A stretch of 47,384 bases of DNA from Beroe ovata (taxonomy: Eukaryota; Ctenophora; Nuda; Beroida; Beroidae). The DNA lies in the NCBI GenBank assembly GCA_946803715.1, contig CAMPET010000012.1, positions 594,574 through 641,957 of the forward strand, in the 5' to 3' direction. The first letter of the stretch is position 1, and each line of letters opens with the position of its first letter. Positions 31,840 to 42,123 of the stretch are shown here, piece by piece. Made by a program: the position numbers and the translations under genes. The notes beneath the pieces are model-generated. The model was not told the DNA's origin, ran no database searches, and was given only the letters and a program-made list of their open reading frames with translations.

Positions 31840-33926
31840 NGTAGCGAACTTCAAATTTGTTGAACTTGGGTGTCGAATTTTTGAGCTTGAGTTGAACTTT
31901 ATCATAATGAAATTCTGATTTGCAATTGCCTATGAGTATGATTGTAGAGATTCATTCTTGATTCTTTATTTCACAATGAGTGTGTCCAATCTTGTATTGA
32001 GAAGGAACTTGAAGATAATTGCTAAATTTAATTGCTAAATAATTTGATTCTATCATTTTATTATTTAATAAGCTAAATATTTCTTACTTGATTTTAATCA
32101 TTTGATGAACAATCAATTATTATGTGTAATGCAATGTGATTGTGAATGATCAATGACTATTACTGGTTTCGCTGCACTGTGCACTTGAAGTTTGCACTCC
32201 ACACTCACGCAATAATAATGAACTTGATAATCGGCCTTGCGCGCGAAAACAACGGCATTCGGCAAGACTTAGACTTGAGAGTGAGACAACACAGCCGGAT
32301 ATTGGATTAACTTGAAGATACTCATGCCGGATAATGATATGATAACATCATAACATCGCGATCGTATTCGTAATGTTCGCGCGCGCCTTCATCATTCACC
32401 GATGATCGAATTCGGAGCTCATTGTTTTTGCCGGATGTTATCTGTCCATTGTTTCTTGCACGCGGCGCGCCTAGCGTTCATCATGATCATGTCCCCAGTT
32501 CCGGTTCTCGCCTCGAATTTGGAATCTTGTGCACCCGTTGGTCGATGGTCGTTCCTAATGCTAGTAGTAGTCGCGCGTCCCGTATATTATTATAACATTA
32601 ACTCGGTGATCTGAAAAGTCGTAAAAAGGAGATCATGGAACCGGGAACGGGAAACGCGCAGTCGCCAGCCAGCAGTGCGCCAGGAGTATTTAGGTGCGCC
32701 AGGAGTGATTTAGGTCATGCAACGCAAACGCGGGAACATGGAATCCATGATGAAATTGAATACGCGTTGCGCTGGAGCACGCGGATATACGTGTCATGTG
32801 ATATATTGATTATTGATAGAATTAGAACCTGGTTTCGCGCGCACCGCTAACGCTCTTACACTTACAGTTACATCTTAACCTCATACGTTCAGCCTTGAAC
32901 CTTTAATAAGCTTACCTTACAGCTTGTCGGGCGATGCCAGACCGCTGATGCAAGCCGCGAAGAATAAGTTTGCGCCGCGCGCGCGCGCGAAACGAAATTC
33001 TCGACAGGGGCTATCATCGATCGACAACTTACAGCTTAACCTCGCCACCTCGGCGCGAGCGGTCCTCGGCCTCTTTAGTTGTAGGATTTTACCCTACCGT
33101 CGCGGGTGCGCGCGATTTTCAATCCGCCCCGACGCCTTGCCAGGGATAAAATCCCGCCAGCAAGGGTAGGGTGAAATCCTACAACCTCTTTAGTCTTTGT
33201 GCACACGTTGCGCGCCCCTGTTCTAGTTTTATTCTCTGTACTCTGACTCAATGAACTGAAACCAGTCGTAGCGATAGAGAGACGCGCGGAGTATTGCTAT
33301 TTGGGTCAGTACACAGCGCGAGAACAGGCCTCGCGCGCGTCGTTGACGCGACGCTCGCTCGCCACGGTCACGATGCGGGTTCGGTTACACGACAGCATTG
33401 TCTGGCGATGCAATGCTTGGCCGCTGATGCAAGCCGCGAAGCGGCTTGCGTCTGAGAATAAGTCTGCGCCGCGCGCGCGCAAGACGAAATTCTCGACATG
33501 GACATAGTCTGTCATCGATCGACAAAAGACAGCAGGGCCTAGTGTTTAATATGTTGAAGTAAAGATGCTAGATGATGCCTGGCGATGCTACTGCCCAGCT
33601 GACGCTTACTGCCAGCGAAAATAAATTACGACGCGCGCGCAATGATGAAGAAATTCTCGACAGGGGCTATCAATATCATCAACAGCCATGTCAGATGACA
33701 TCTGAAAAAGCGCTGCACGCGCGAAACGAAATTCTCGACAGGCCGAGGCGAATGGTACATCTTCATGGAGAGATATCTAATACTGATTCACAATTATTGA
33801 TATTTCAATACTGACGGTACATTGCAAAATTTGTATGACAAGTGAAAAATGTTCTTCCTCAGTATAATATACCAGTGAAATATCCATTTTAGGTAGGTAC
33901 AAGTCAATAACATAAACTGGTCTTCC
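31840..33926. other. Single-N join followed by 5' flank of GPN2, allele B
   Basis: From 31841 (GTAGCGAACTTC) the sequence repeats that from 28034. The allele B flank is about 450 bp longer, with extra repeat units (GGCGATGC at 32930, 33404, 33581; GAAATTCTCGACAGG at 32994, 33650, 33728) and an inserted 106-bp element (33079-33184). No coding sequence is supported. Confidence 0.75.
33079..33184. mobile_element. 106-bp inverted-repeat element (MITE) with 9-bp target duplication, allele B only
   Basis: Terminal inverted repeats of 20 bp, TTGTAGGATTTTACCCTACC at 33079-33098 and its complement at 33165-33184, differ at one base. The element is flanked by identical CCTCTTTAG at 33070-33078 and 33185-33193. 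The interior folds into two further hairpins: CGTCG/CGACG and CCTTGC/GCAAGG with an inner GGGAT/ATCCC. The corresponding place in allele A (about 29100-29150) lacks it. A 9-bp duplication is typical of Mutator-like elements. Confidence 0.75.
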
Positions 33927-35404
33927 ATGTTTGGACAGCTTGTAATTGGACCACCAGGATCTGGCAAAAGTACTTATTGTAGAGCCATTTGTCACCATCT
34001 TTCTAATGCAATCAAGCGCAAAGTTGTAATTGTGAACCTGGATCCAGCAAATGATAAACCTCCATATGAAGCTGATATTGATGTTCAGAATCTTATTGAA
34101 GTAGATGAGGTGAGATTAGATCTGTGAGATCCAAAAGGTTGTAATTACTCAAAACTATGATAAAATTCTCTTTCAGGTTATGGAAAGACTTTCGCTTGGT
34201 CCTAATGGTGCCATTCTATTTTCCATGGGATACATAGAACAAAATATTGATAAACTTAAAGAATTGGTCTTGGCTCAAAAAGCATATGTAATATTTGATT
34301 GTCCTGGGCAAGTTGAACTGTACACTCATCATAGTGCTTTCAGAAGCATTGTTGAGAGTATCCAAAAATGGGGCTTGCAGGTTTATTTCAAATTCAGGAG
34401 CATTAAGTTGATTATTTCATATTTCAGAGTAATTGAGGATATATTATTATTGATGCTTGAGATCCAATCCAAAAATCCTTTCACTACTTTCAGTTATGTG
34501 TTGTGAATATGGTTGACAGTCATTACTGTGCAGATGCTGCAAAGTTCATATCTGTGTTACTTACTAGTCTATCAAGCATGCTTCATCTAGAACTACCACA
34601 TATTAATGTGCTATCCAAAGTAGATCTTGTTGAAAAAATGGGTCCCTTGGGTATGTCTATATTTCAATCAATAAAACATGAGCAGTGTTAGACCATCGTT
34701 TCTTCCTAAATCATATTTAATGACATAACATCTCTCCAGCATTCAAGCTGAATTTCTACACAGAAGTATTGGATTTGTCATATCTTCTAGATGAGCTGGA
34801 TGAGCGTGTTTGCTCCAAAAGATTCCTGAAACTCAACCATGCCCTTACTGGTTTAGTTGAAGACTATAACTTGGTTTCCTTTTACCCACTTGATGTCCAG
34901 GTTGGTACTGATGTTGTCATAGCAAATACTCAACATGTTTTCCCCTGTTTCGATGCAACTATAAGACAACAATAACTCGGAAAAAGACAACAATAAGGCA
35001 ACAGCAACAACAATTATGATCCTTATAATGATCCTATATCATGCTCGTTCATTAAATCATGCTTATGCCCCACAATTCAGGACATTGGAATTCTACATAG
35101 GCTGTGCAAAGCGGTTGATAAAGCCAATGGATATGTGTACGGCGAGCTAGAAGAAAGGACTGTAGCAGGTACAAGGCAGATCCTCCATGATGTATCTGAC
35201 ACACACACACACACACACANCACACACACACACACACACACACACAGCGAAGTTGTCAATGATGTATCATGTGTTTTTCATGATGCACGTCACAAGCTTT
35301 TCCCTCCGGTCCCAGGTCTATCTGAGAGTAAGAGCGGAGTTGATTTGGAGTTTGAATATGACAAGTCATTACAATATGACAAGAGTTCGAGCGGATTTGG
35401 ATGA
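33927..35404 (+). CDS. GPN2: GPN-loop GTPase 2, allele B (probable haplotype copy)
   Basis: Exons 33927-34109, 34177-34380, 34494-34650, 34740-34900 and 35081 onward are at a constant 4253-base offset from allele A. Coding differences are few and mostly silent; one changes Glu to Gly (GGA at 34228-34230) in the conserved block after GPN (SMEYIEQN becomes SMGYIEQN). In this copy the last exon frame is open through the Thr-His repeat to TGA at 35402-35404, reading [19 protein letters not shown] and ending SSSGFG. Intron sequences are also nearly identical. Because the copy starts exactly at a single-N join, it is most likely the second allele of one gene and not a paralogue. Confidence 0.9.
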
Positions 35405-36390
35405 TTCATTCAAGGGAGAGAAGGTGTTTAACAAAACACACGTGCTTGACACTGTGCTTTTTAAATATTGTTTTTAACGCTTTTATTATTCATCAGATTC
35501 TGTTGGACTTGCCATATATGATAAAGAATAGCAGGTTGCTTCACATGATATCGTTATGTGCTGAATTTAATTTGATTTCTCCGTAATAGGATTATTTCCA
35601 ACCGTAAAAACTTGTATTCTGTACGTGTCCGTGTGCGTCAAAAACCATCAAACGCACACACAGCTTGTTGAAAGGCGTAATGTTATCCTTTCCTCAGTCA
35701 CGAGACTTTCATATTGAACTTATAACAATTCAATATATCATATTTGATGCGTATAATCTTTAATCTTCAATCTAGAACATAGTATTCTAATCGCTCTCTC
35801 TCTCTCTCTCTTCCCCCTCTCTCGCAATCAATTGCTTGGCATAGCTCTCCGTTCATAATTGTCGCTATTCGAACAATGGAATATTATGATATCCTGGCAT
35901 GTGTCTCATATACTCTCCAGTGTTAGCAGTCCGTCAACTATCAAATCCAAATTCTTATCCATAGAGGTGTATGGGTATACTGCAAACATAGCGAAATACT
36001 GGATATCGATTTTCTAATCCAAGGATTGGCATAAGAGAGGGAAGAATCTAAACTAAAGTTATAGTCCTCATTAGTCTTCATTGTAGCAGGGGTGTAGAGC
36101 AGGGAAAGCAGTGTATTTACTATTGTAGTCTCTTCTTTCTGGAGAAGTGATTTCCGTGCCTCCTCTTCCCTCTAATAGAGTTCTTTTACCGCACGGGATT
36201 TCGCTCTAACGCAGTGTATTCCTTCCTTTTAGATTGCATTCTGTATTGACTCTCGCATTCAAAAGCACAACTTCGCTAAAAGCTGATCTCTCATGAGTGT
36301 ATGATACCTCAACAATTTGATAAGTTAAATTTGCCATGTGATAAAATAAACTATCGTTTTTCCTCTCTAACCCCCCTCTCCCCCTCCTAG
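35405..36390. other. Region between GPN2 and TMEM86
   Basis: To 36065 it repeats the 3' flank of allele A; after that the scaffold returns to single-copy sequence. A pyrimidine-rich acceptor (CCCCTCCTAG, ending at 36390) precedes the TMEM86 coding exon, so an upstream untranslated exon of TMEM86 probably lies here, though it was not located. Confidence 0.5.
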
Positions 36391-39300
36391 CATATGTCGC
36401 GTCGCAGCCTATGAGAGACCCAATCCCACGTGCAGTATCGACCCCTGTGGTCAACACTACGACCCCTGTCTGTCTCACAGCATTCTCTCTTGTGGTTCTC
36501 CTTGTTAACGAGTTTTTCAGCTACTCCAAGTACGTGAAACCCGTCACCAAGACCCTCGCGTCCCTTGGCTTTCTGTACGGTGGTCTGTGTTACGGACTTG
36601 TCAACTCCGATCAGGGATCATATGTTTTTATCGGTGAGTGAGGGTCTTGGGTGGTCCTCAGTGACTATAGGGGGGGCCGGGGGGCCGGGGTTGTCCTAAG
36701 CGAGTTTGGTCTGGGGGTTGTTGAGTGGAGAGTATTATAGGGGTCCTATGTGACAGGATTCAGAGAATAATAGAGTTTTGTGATGCAATATATTATAATA
36801 GAGGGGGGTTGATTATCATGGAATAGCCAGTGAATATATGCATTGACCAGTGACCCCTATTATACGATGGACTACAAAACTTCACAATATGAATAATTTT
36901 ACAACACTTCTCATCAACATTTTTCATCAGCTTATAACATTTAAAATTTCTTTGTTATCAAATTCATCTTACCAAGTAGTCACTTTAATTGTCTAATCAC
37001 GTGACACATCCTCTCTTTGATGTAAATGCATTAGGAAGGTCTTTGCACTCTGTTCTATTTATAGACGCACCTTAAGTATTGGAGTGGGAGTGGTGCTTCC
37101 CGGAACTGGTCTTGACGGAGTGGGGGCTATTTCATGGCAAATTGAAACAAAATGTGCAGTGAAATGATATTGAACGTAGGAAATTATTTACCAAGAACTA
37201 TACACGCAGAATTGATAAACTCTTGACAAAATAATTTATTTATTAGTGGTCAGTGGTCACCATATTCTGAAATATACACCAAATATAATATTCTATCATC
37301 ATCTAGATTATGTCTTTCGCTGATACATGACAACTTTTGGTTATCATAATGTGTGAGGGCGCACACCTAGCTTAAAACGCGCAACTTTCTTAACGCATAC
37401 CCCTCAACCGACACTCTACCATGATGAAATCACCTGATTTGAAGCTAACCAAAAGCACACCCCGTGATCTGTAATCACAAACTGGACTGTTTCGATTTCC
37501 TCTGACCCTGCTGCACTGTCCCCGTCTGGTGCGCGGGTGTGCCCGAGTTGTACATGGGCGTGACACTACACGCCAAGTTCTGTTCCCTCTCCATCCTGAA
37601 CGTGGTCATGTTCCGATTACTCTCCCCCCGTCCCCCGTCCCCCTCCCCTCCCCCTTGGACCGGGCTGTCAGCTGATCTCCACCACCGCCGTGCAAACTTG
37701 TCAAACATGGAGAGACAGTGACTCTGGAGGCTGTGGCCACGACGAATTAGGATTCCCGCGTTTACCGTCGAGTGGAGATAGGGAACGAGGGTAGACGTGA
37801 TGAACATGTATGTTTCGTATTGTTCGTAATGAGCTGGTCGACTGTTGAAAACCCCTACAACCACAGCGTGGACACTGTTCGAGATGATGTACACCAGAGT
37901 TAGGTAGATGATGGTGATTGTCATTTTCTTGCTCCGTGCACTCTTAGCCGATATCTGCCTGTTTCGGAACATGAGACAATACACCTGACTGATCATCAGA
38001 GGGAACGCAATGAGCACAGGAACAATGAACGGGATGACAAGGAGAATGAACCACATTAGGAGTGGATGGGGGATGGAACAAGTTGAAATTCCCAGTTGAA
38101 GGAATGTGAGACGTCCCAACATGGGTCTGATGACGTCATACCGGATGTGAAATACGGTCGGGAGTCTCGTGACGAACTGCAGAGCAACATCCACCAGGGT
38201 GACGAATATCCAGAAGAGCGGTTGCACGATGAGGATCCAGTTTAGCAACCTCCCCGATATGCTGCTCGATGGAGTGACAACCGTCTGGGTCCGGAGAATG
38301 GTGAGAATTAGGTTGTACCAGACTGTTACCCGGGACATGAGGGACGACACCGCCACCACTAGTTCTGATAGGATGATGTCAGTGCCGTGTCGGCCCTCCT
38401 CATTACTCCACGACATGAGGTACGCAATGTTACACCCCATGAGCACTGCCGAGCAGCAGTTCATGAGGTCACAGAGGGTGAGAGCACGGTACACAGTGCC
38501 GAACAGCTGCTTCTTCACCCTCCAGTAGTAACTGAATGTGACAATGTTGAGGGTAACCCCCACGACTCCCACAACGATACACAGCGACCCCATCAGCGAT
38601 AGAAATACCTTCTCGTCCAGAAATCGGCGAGCAACTTGCCGCGTGGCGTTACGGCCGACAAGGTTGAAGTAGTGGTGTATGATTATGTGGTTGTGAGTTC
38701 TGGGACACATTTCATTGAGATGTGATAGTTGGGGCCCTCCATTCATAGTTCACAGTCTGCGCCTTCGGGGGGAAGAGTTCGTAGATTGAAGAGTGACGAG
38801 GAATTAGATCATAGTTCGATACTCGATAGGATCTTAAATTGCGATTATAGCCTGATACCTTGCTACAACGAACAGAAGGTACAGCTCACAACGATTTCTG
38901 GGTTTTTAAAACTCCCGACGAGCAAAATTTAGGGAGAAGAAAATTCTCATCTGAAGAAAGTATCAAGCAACTACAACATAATCAAGTTGATAGAAAATAA
39001 TCTGCAGACGTACACGTATACACCTACTACTATAATAATACGTAGAAAATTAATCCCCTTCTATCGCGATGTAGCTCTCAGCGGTTCAGTAAAGATTCTC
39101 TCTCTCTCTATCTCTCTCTCTTACAATTACTCAAGCGTACTCTCTCTCTCTCCCTCAGTGGGCTGCCCAAGCAGAGCATGACGTCACATGTCACGCGTTG
39201 CGGGTCACGTAGCTATTACCATCAGAACGCACACAGACACACGCACACAGACACACGCACACAGACACACGCACACAGACACAGACAGAGAGGCACGCAC

Positions 39301-40120
39301 ACAGACAAATACAAACACTGACACTTGCGCGCAGACTCACACAGACGCAGACACACACACACACTCNCTCTCAGCGGTTCAGTAAAGATTCTCTCTCTCT
39401 ATCTCTCTCTCTTACAATTACTCAAGCGTACTCTCTCTCCCTCGCTCAGTGGGCTGCCCAAGCAGAGCATGACGTCACATGTCACGCGTTGCGGGTCACA
39501 CGTAGCTATTACCATCAGAACGCACACAGACACAGACAGAGACACACACACACACATACACACATACACACATACACACATACAGACACATAACACAGAG
39601 ATATATTGCGACAAGATACGCTATTGCCCCTACCAATATTCCGATGAGCACGAAATAAGAACTATGAAAAATTTCTCGCAATTAACAGAAAATATCTGTC
39701 ACTTCTTGTTGCCGCATTCTTTTGACAACCACTCACGCGAATTTCTCATGCCATTTGTCACGGTCATCCGTCATAGATGACAGAATAATGGCTTTATTAA
39801 CTTCAAAGATATATGTGGTTAAGATACAGGGAGAGAGAGAGAATTTTCATTCTTTGCAATTAAACTAACGATTGTCAACCCCCCTCTTATAAAGTGAGTG
39901 ATGATCTAGAGGGCTCATAACTTCATGCATCAATATCCACAATATGAGTACCTACATTTCGATGAAAAAAATGTGGCATTCAAAGAATATTTATCAGCGC
40001 CTCGGGAGAAACAGATATCGGGAATCGATTGCATAACGGTGAAAATGTTCAAGTAACAGTTCGCATAACAGTCGAAATGCAGGACAAAATACACATAAAG
40101 TGGTGCTACTGCTACATGTA

Positions 40121-40153
<33 letters not shown>

Positions 40154-42123
40154 CAATATCCAAATAGAAAGTGTCTAATAGAAAGTGTGTGTGTGTGGGA
40201 CGTTGGTGTGTGTGTGTGCATGTGTTGGGAAAATGAAGCGTCCTGCGGCTATATTATATTTTGTGGGTGCGGATCAATAAATATGTGTGTGTGTGTGCGT
40301 TATGTGTTCGTCAGTTTACGTCTATGTGTCTGTTTTTGTCTTTTTTTGTATGTGTGACTGTGTGGCGGTAGCAGCTAACGGTCGAAACATAGACTAATAG
40401 AGTTCCAATTTAATAATATAACACGCGCGCCAAAGGGAGAGAAAAGGTCTAGATAGTAGAAATATATGATCTTTATCTAATTATATCCCCATGCACGCAC
40501 ACACACACGACAGTTAACTGAAAAAGATAGTATACGGACAAATATGAACAACACCACATTATAATATTGCTAAGTTGAATGTGAGGATGTGTTGTGTAAA
40601 ATATTATGTGCACAACTTGTGCACATAATATTTTCCACTCTCTGCACTTTTCAATCAATGTTTCACACTAATTTCATTCGTCTCTTTTTGTTAGCTCTCT
40701 TTATTCACTCTTTGCTTACTAAATACTCAATACTTATATTTCACTACCCCCAGGTTTGATCTTGTCAGCTATTGGAGATGTGCTTCTACTTTCACTCAAA
40801 CCTCACTATTTCCAACTCGGAGCCCTGTTCTTCTTGTCTGCCCACTTGATGTACAGGTACTGTTGCCATGACAACACAACGACAACTCAGGCCACATTAT
40901 CATTACCATGACACCACACTGTTACAACGACATCACTGTGACACCATAATGTTACCATGACACCACACTTTTTCAGTGGAGCGTTTATTTCGACCGGTAT
41001 CTCTCTAACGTGGTTCTTCATGAGTGTCGTTGTTATTGGTCCCGCCCTATTCATAGTCTACAAGTAGGTTACATTGCAGTGTGACTATTCTCAGAGATGT
41101 TACATCTTGTAACATGGTATAACTCTGACATGTAGCAAGTAATGTTACAAGGTGACACACACACGGACTGTCTAGCGCGTGTTACAATCATCGTTACAGC
41201 TTGTAACACGCTGTTACCCCAGGTATATCCTACCCTACACGTCTGGGTTGATGCGGAAGCTAGTCATAACGTACACCATTGCCATCTCTTGGATGATGGC
41301 ATTTGCTAGTGGCAGTTACGGGTTAGTGACCGTCTGACAGACGTCACCATTTGACAGTACCCTCTTTGACGCATTACCTATATGCGAGGGGGGAGAGGGG
41401 GGTTTGGCAATTTGCCCGACCGATGGTAAATTCAGACAAACCACTTAACCGTGTAACAAATGGCGCCTCCCCCCCTATTATAGAGAGTGGTTAGCATCCG
41501 TTAAGTTACGTAGTTGTGATTGTGAAACTGGTAATGGAGGGTAAGCTGTTAGTGGTAGCCTGGGCTAAGCTGTTACCAATTACCATAGTAACCTATGGTA
41601 GCTGTTACCATAGTAACCTGTGATAACAGGGGAAGGTGTTACCAGGATTACTGCTGGTTCTGTTTTCAGACAAAGCTGGCAATCCTTGCTAGAGAACTGT
41701 TAACAGAAAACTGTTGACATAACCTCAGAAACCTCAGGTTCTGAAGAGTGCTGAAGGTCGCAGTGTTTCTTGGTGACAACTCTTGTTGTTGTTGTTGTTA
41801 CTATCGAGTATTGTTACTAACGAGTATTGTTACTAACGAGTATTGTTACTAACGAGTGTTGTTACTAACGAGTGTTGTTACTAACGAGTGTTGTTACTAA
41901 CGAGTGTTGTTACTAACGAGTATTGTTACTAACGAGTGTTGTTATCACCAGGCGCAGTGGGAAGGCGTGGTTGCTGGCAGCAGCATTCTTTTTCTACGTG
42001 TCCGACCTGTTCGTTGCGCGGCAACGGTTTATAAAGAGGTGTTTCCTCAATTCCCTGTGCGGTCTTACTCTCTACTATGCTGCTCAACTCATGTTCGCGT
42101 CATCGCACGCTATAGACATCTAA
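36391..42123 (+). CDS. TMEM86: TMEM86/YhhN-family lysoplasmalogenase, 5 coding exons
   Basis: Exons 36411-36633 (start ATG at 36411; exon begins at 36391), 40754-40856, 40977-41063, 41223-41321 and 41952-42123 (TAA). Phases 1, 2, 2, 2 agree and give 227 aa; human TMEM86A is 240. The protein is a string of membrane helices. Family markers are [26 protein letters not shown], and [13 protein letters not shown] with [13 protein letters not shown] at the end; the two conserved Asp (in IGD and VSD) are both present. The family hydrolyses the vinyl-ether bond of lysoplasmalogens in the ER or plasma membrane. A/B subtype cannot be assigned. Intron 1 (4.1 kb) contains an antisense GPCR gene; the other introns are short. 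AATAAA at 42471-42476 is a likely poly(A) signal. A six-codon upstream frame overlaps the start codon. Confidence 0.9.
37475..38746 (-). CDS. Rhodopsin-like seven-transmembrane receptor, intronless, nested in TMEM86 intron 1
   Basis: A single frame of 423 aa holds seven hydrophobic segments, about residues 48-72, 84-110, 123-150, 168-192, 229-258, 274-300 and 311-335, and a 90-residue cytoplasmic tail rich in Gly, Arg and Ser. Class A landmarks are present but altered: Asn in helix 1 (GVTLNIVTF), Asp in helix 2 (LTLCDLMN), ILRT in place of DRY after helix 3, and STVNAGIL in place of NPxxY in helix 7. An N-glycosylation site (NAT) lies at residue 33. It resembles lineage-expanded invertebrate receptors in which DRY and NPxxY are relaxed; ligand unknown. 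AATAAA on this strand (37235-37240) is a plausible poly(A) signal. Intronless genes nested in another gene's intron often arise by retroposition, which is an inference here. Confidence 0.85.
   Translation of the reverse strand: MNGGPQLSHLNEMCPRTHNHIIIHHYFNLVGRNATRQVARRFLDEKVFLSLMGSLCIVVGVVGVTLNIVTFSYYWRVKKQLFGTVYRALTLCDLMNCCSAVLMGCNIAYLMSWSNEEGRHGTDIILSELVVAVSSLMSRVTVWYNLILTILRTQTVVTPSSSISGRLLNWILIVQPLFWIFVTLVDVALQFVTRLPTVFHIRYDVIRPMLGRLTFLQLGISTCSIPHPLLMWFILLVIPFIVPVLIAFPLMISQVYCLMFRNRQISAKSARSKKMTITIIYLTLVYIISNSVHAVVVGVFNSRPAHYEQYETYMFITSTLVPYLHSTVNAGILIRRGHSLQSHCLSMFDKFARRWWRSADSPVQGGGEGDGGRGESNRNMTTFRMEREQNLACSVTPMYNSGTPAHQTGTVQQGQRKSKQSSL
39075..39365. other. Contig end repeated after the N at 39366
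   Basis: CTCTCAGCGGTTCAGTAAAG at 39075 recurs directly after the N at 39367 and stays homologous for about 160 bp before both run into different lengths of ACAG/ACAC repeat. This is the fourth join of this type in the window. It lies in TMEM86 intron 1. Confidence 0.85.
39228..39605. repeat. Compound (ACAG/ACAC)n microsatellites around the 39366 join
   Basis: Two blocks, about 39228-39364 and 39525-39600, consist of ACGCACACAGACAC-type units. They are probably allelic versions of one microsatellite, placed in tandem by the assembly. Confidence 0.8.
40128..40350. repeat. (TG)n-rich stretch in TMEM86 intron 1
   Basis: Several TG runs follow one another; no coding content. Confidence 0.7.
40598..40634. 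repeat. 37-bp perfect palindrome
   Basis: Arms of 18 bp, AAAATATTATGTGCACAA (40598-40615) and its exact reverse complement (40617-40634), are separated by one C. It lies in TMEM86 intron 1, about 120 bp upstream of exon 2. Confidence 0.9.
41798..41951 (+). repeat. 16-bp tandem repeat with TACTAAC motifs ending at the last TMEM86 acceptor
   Basis: Nine units of TTACTAACGAGTRTTG fill 41798-41941 (the first has CTATC). A tenth, partial unit TTATCACCAG forms the 3' splice site itself (exon starts at 41952). Eight units contain TACTAAC, the optimal branch-point sequence. Confidence 0.85.

Noticed and set aside
29674-35404. Genuine tandem duplication of GPN2
   Set aside because: The second copy begins at a single-N join and includes introns and flanks; allelic contigs explain it better.
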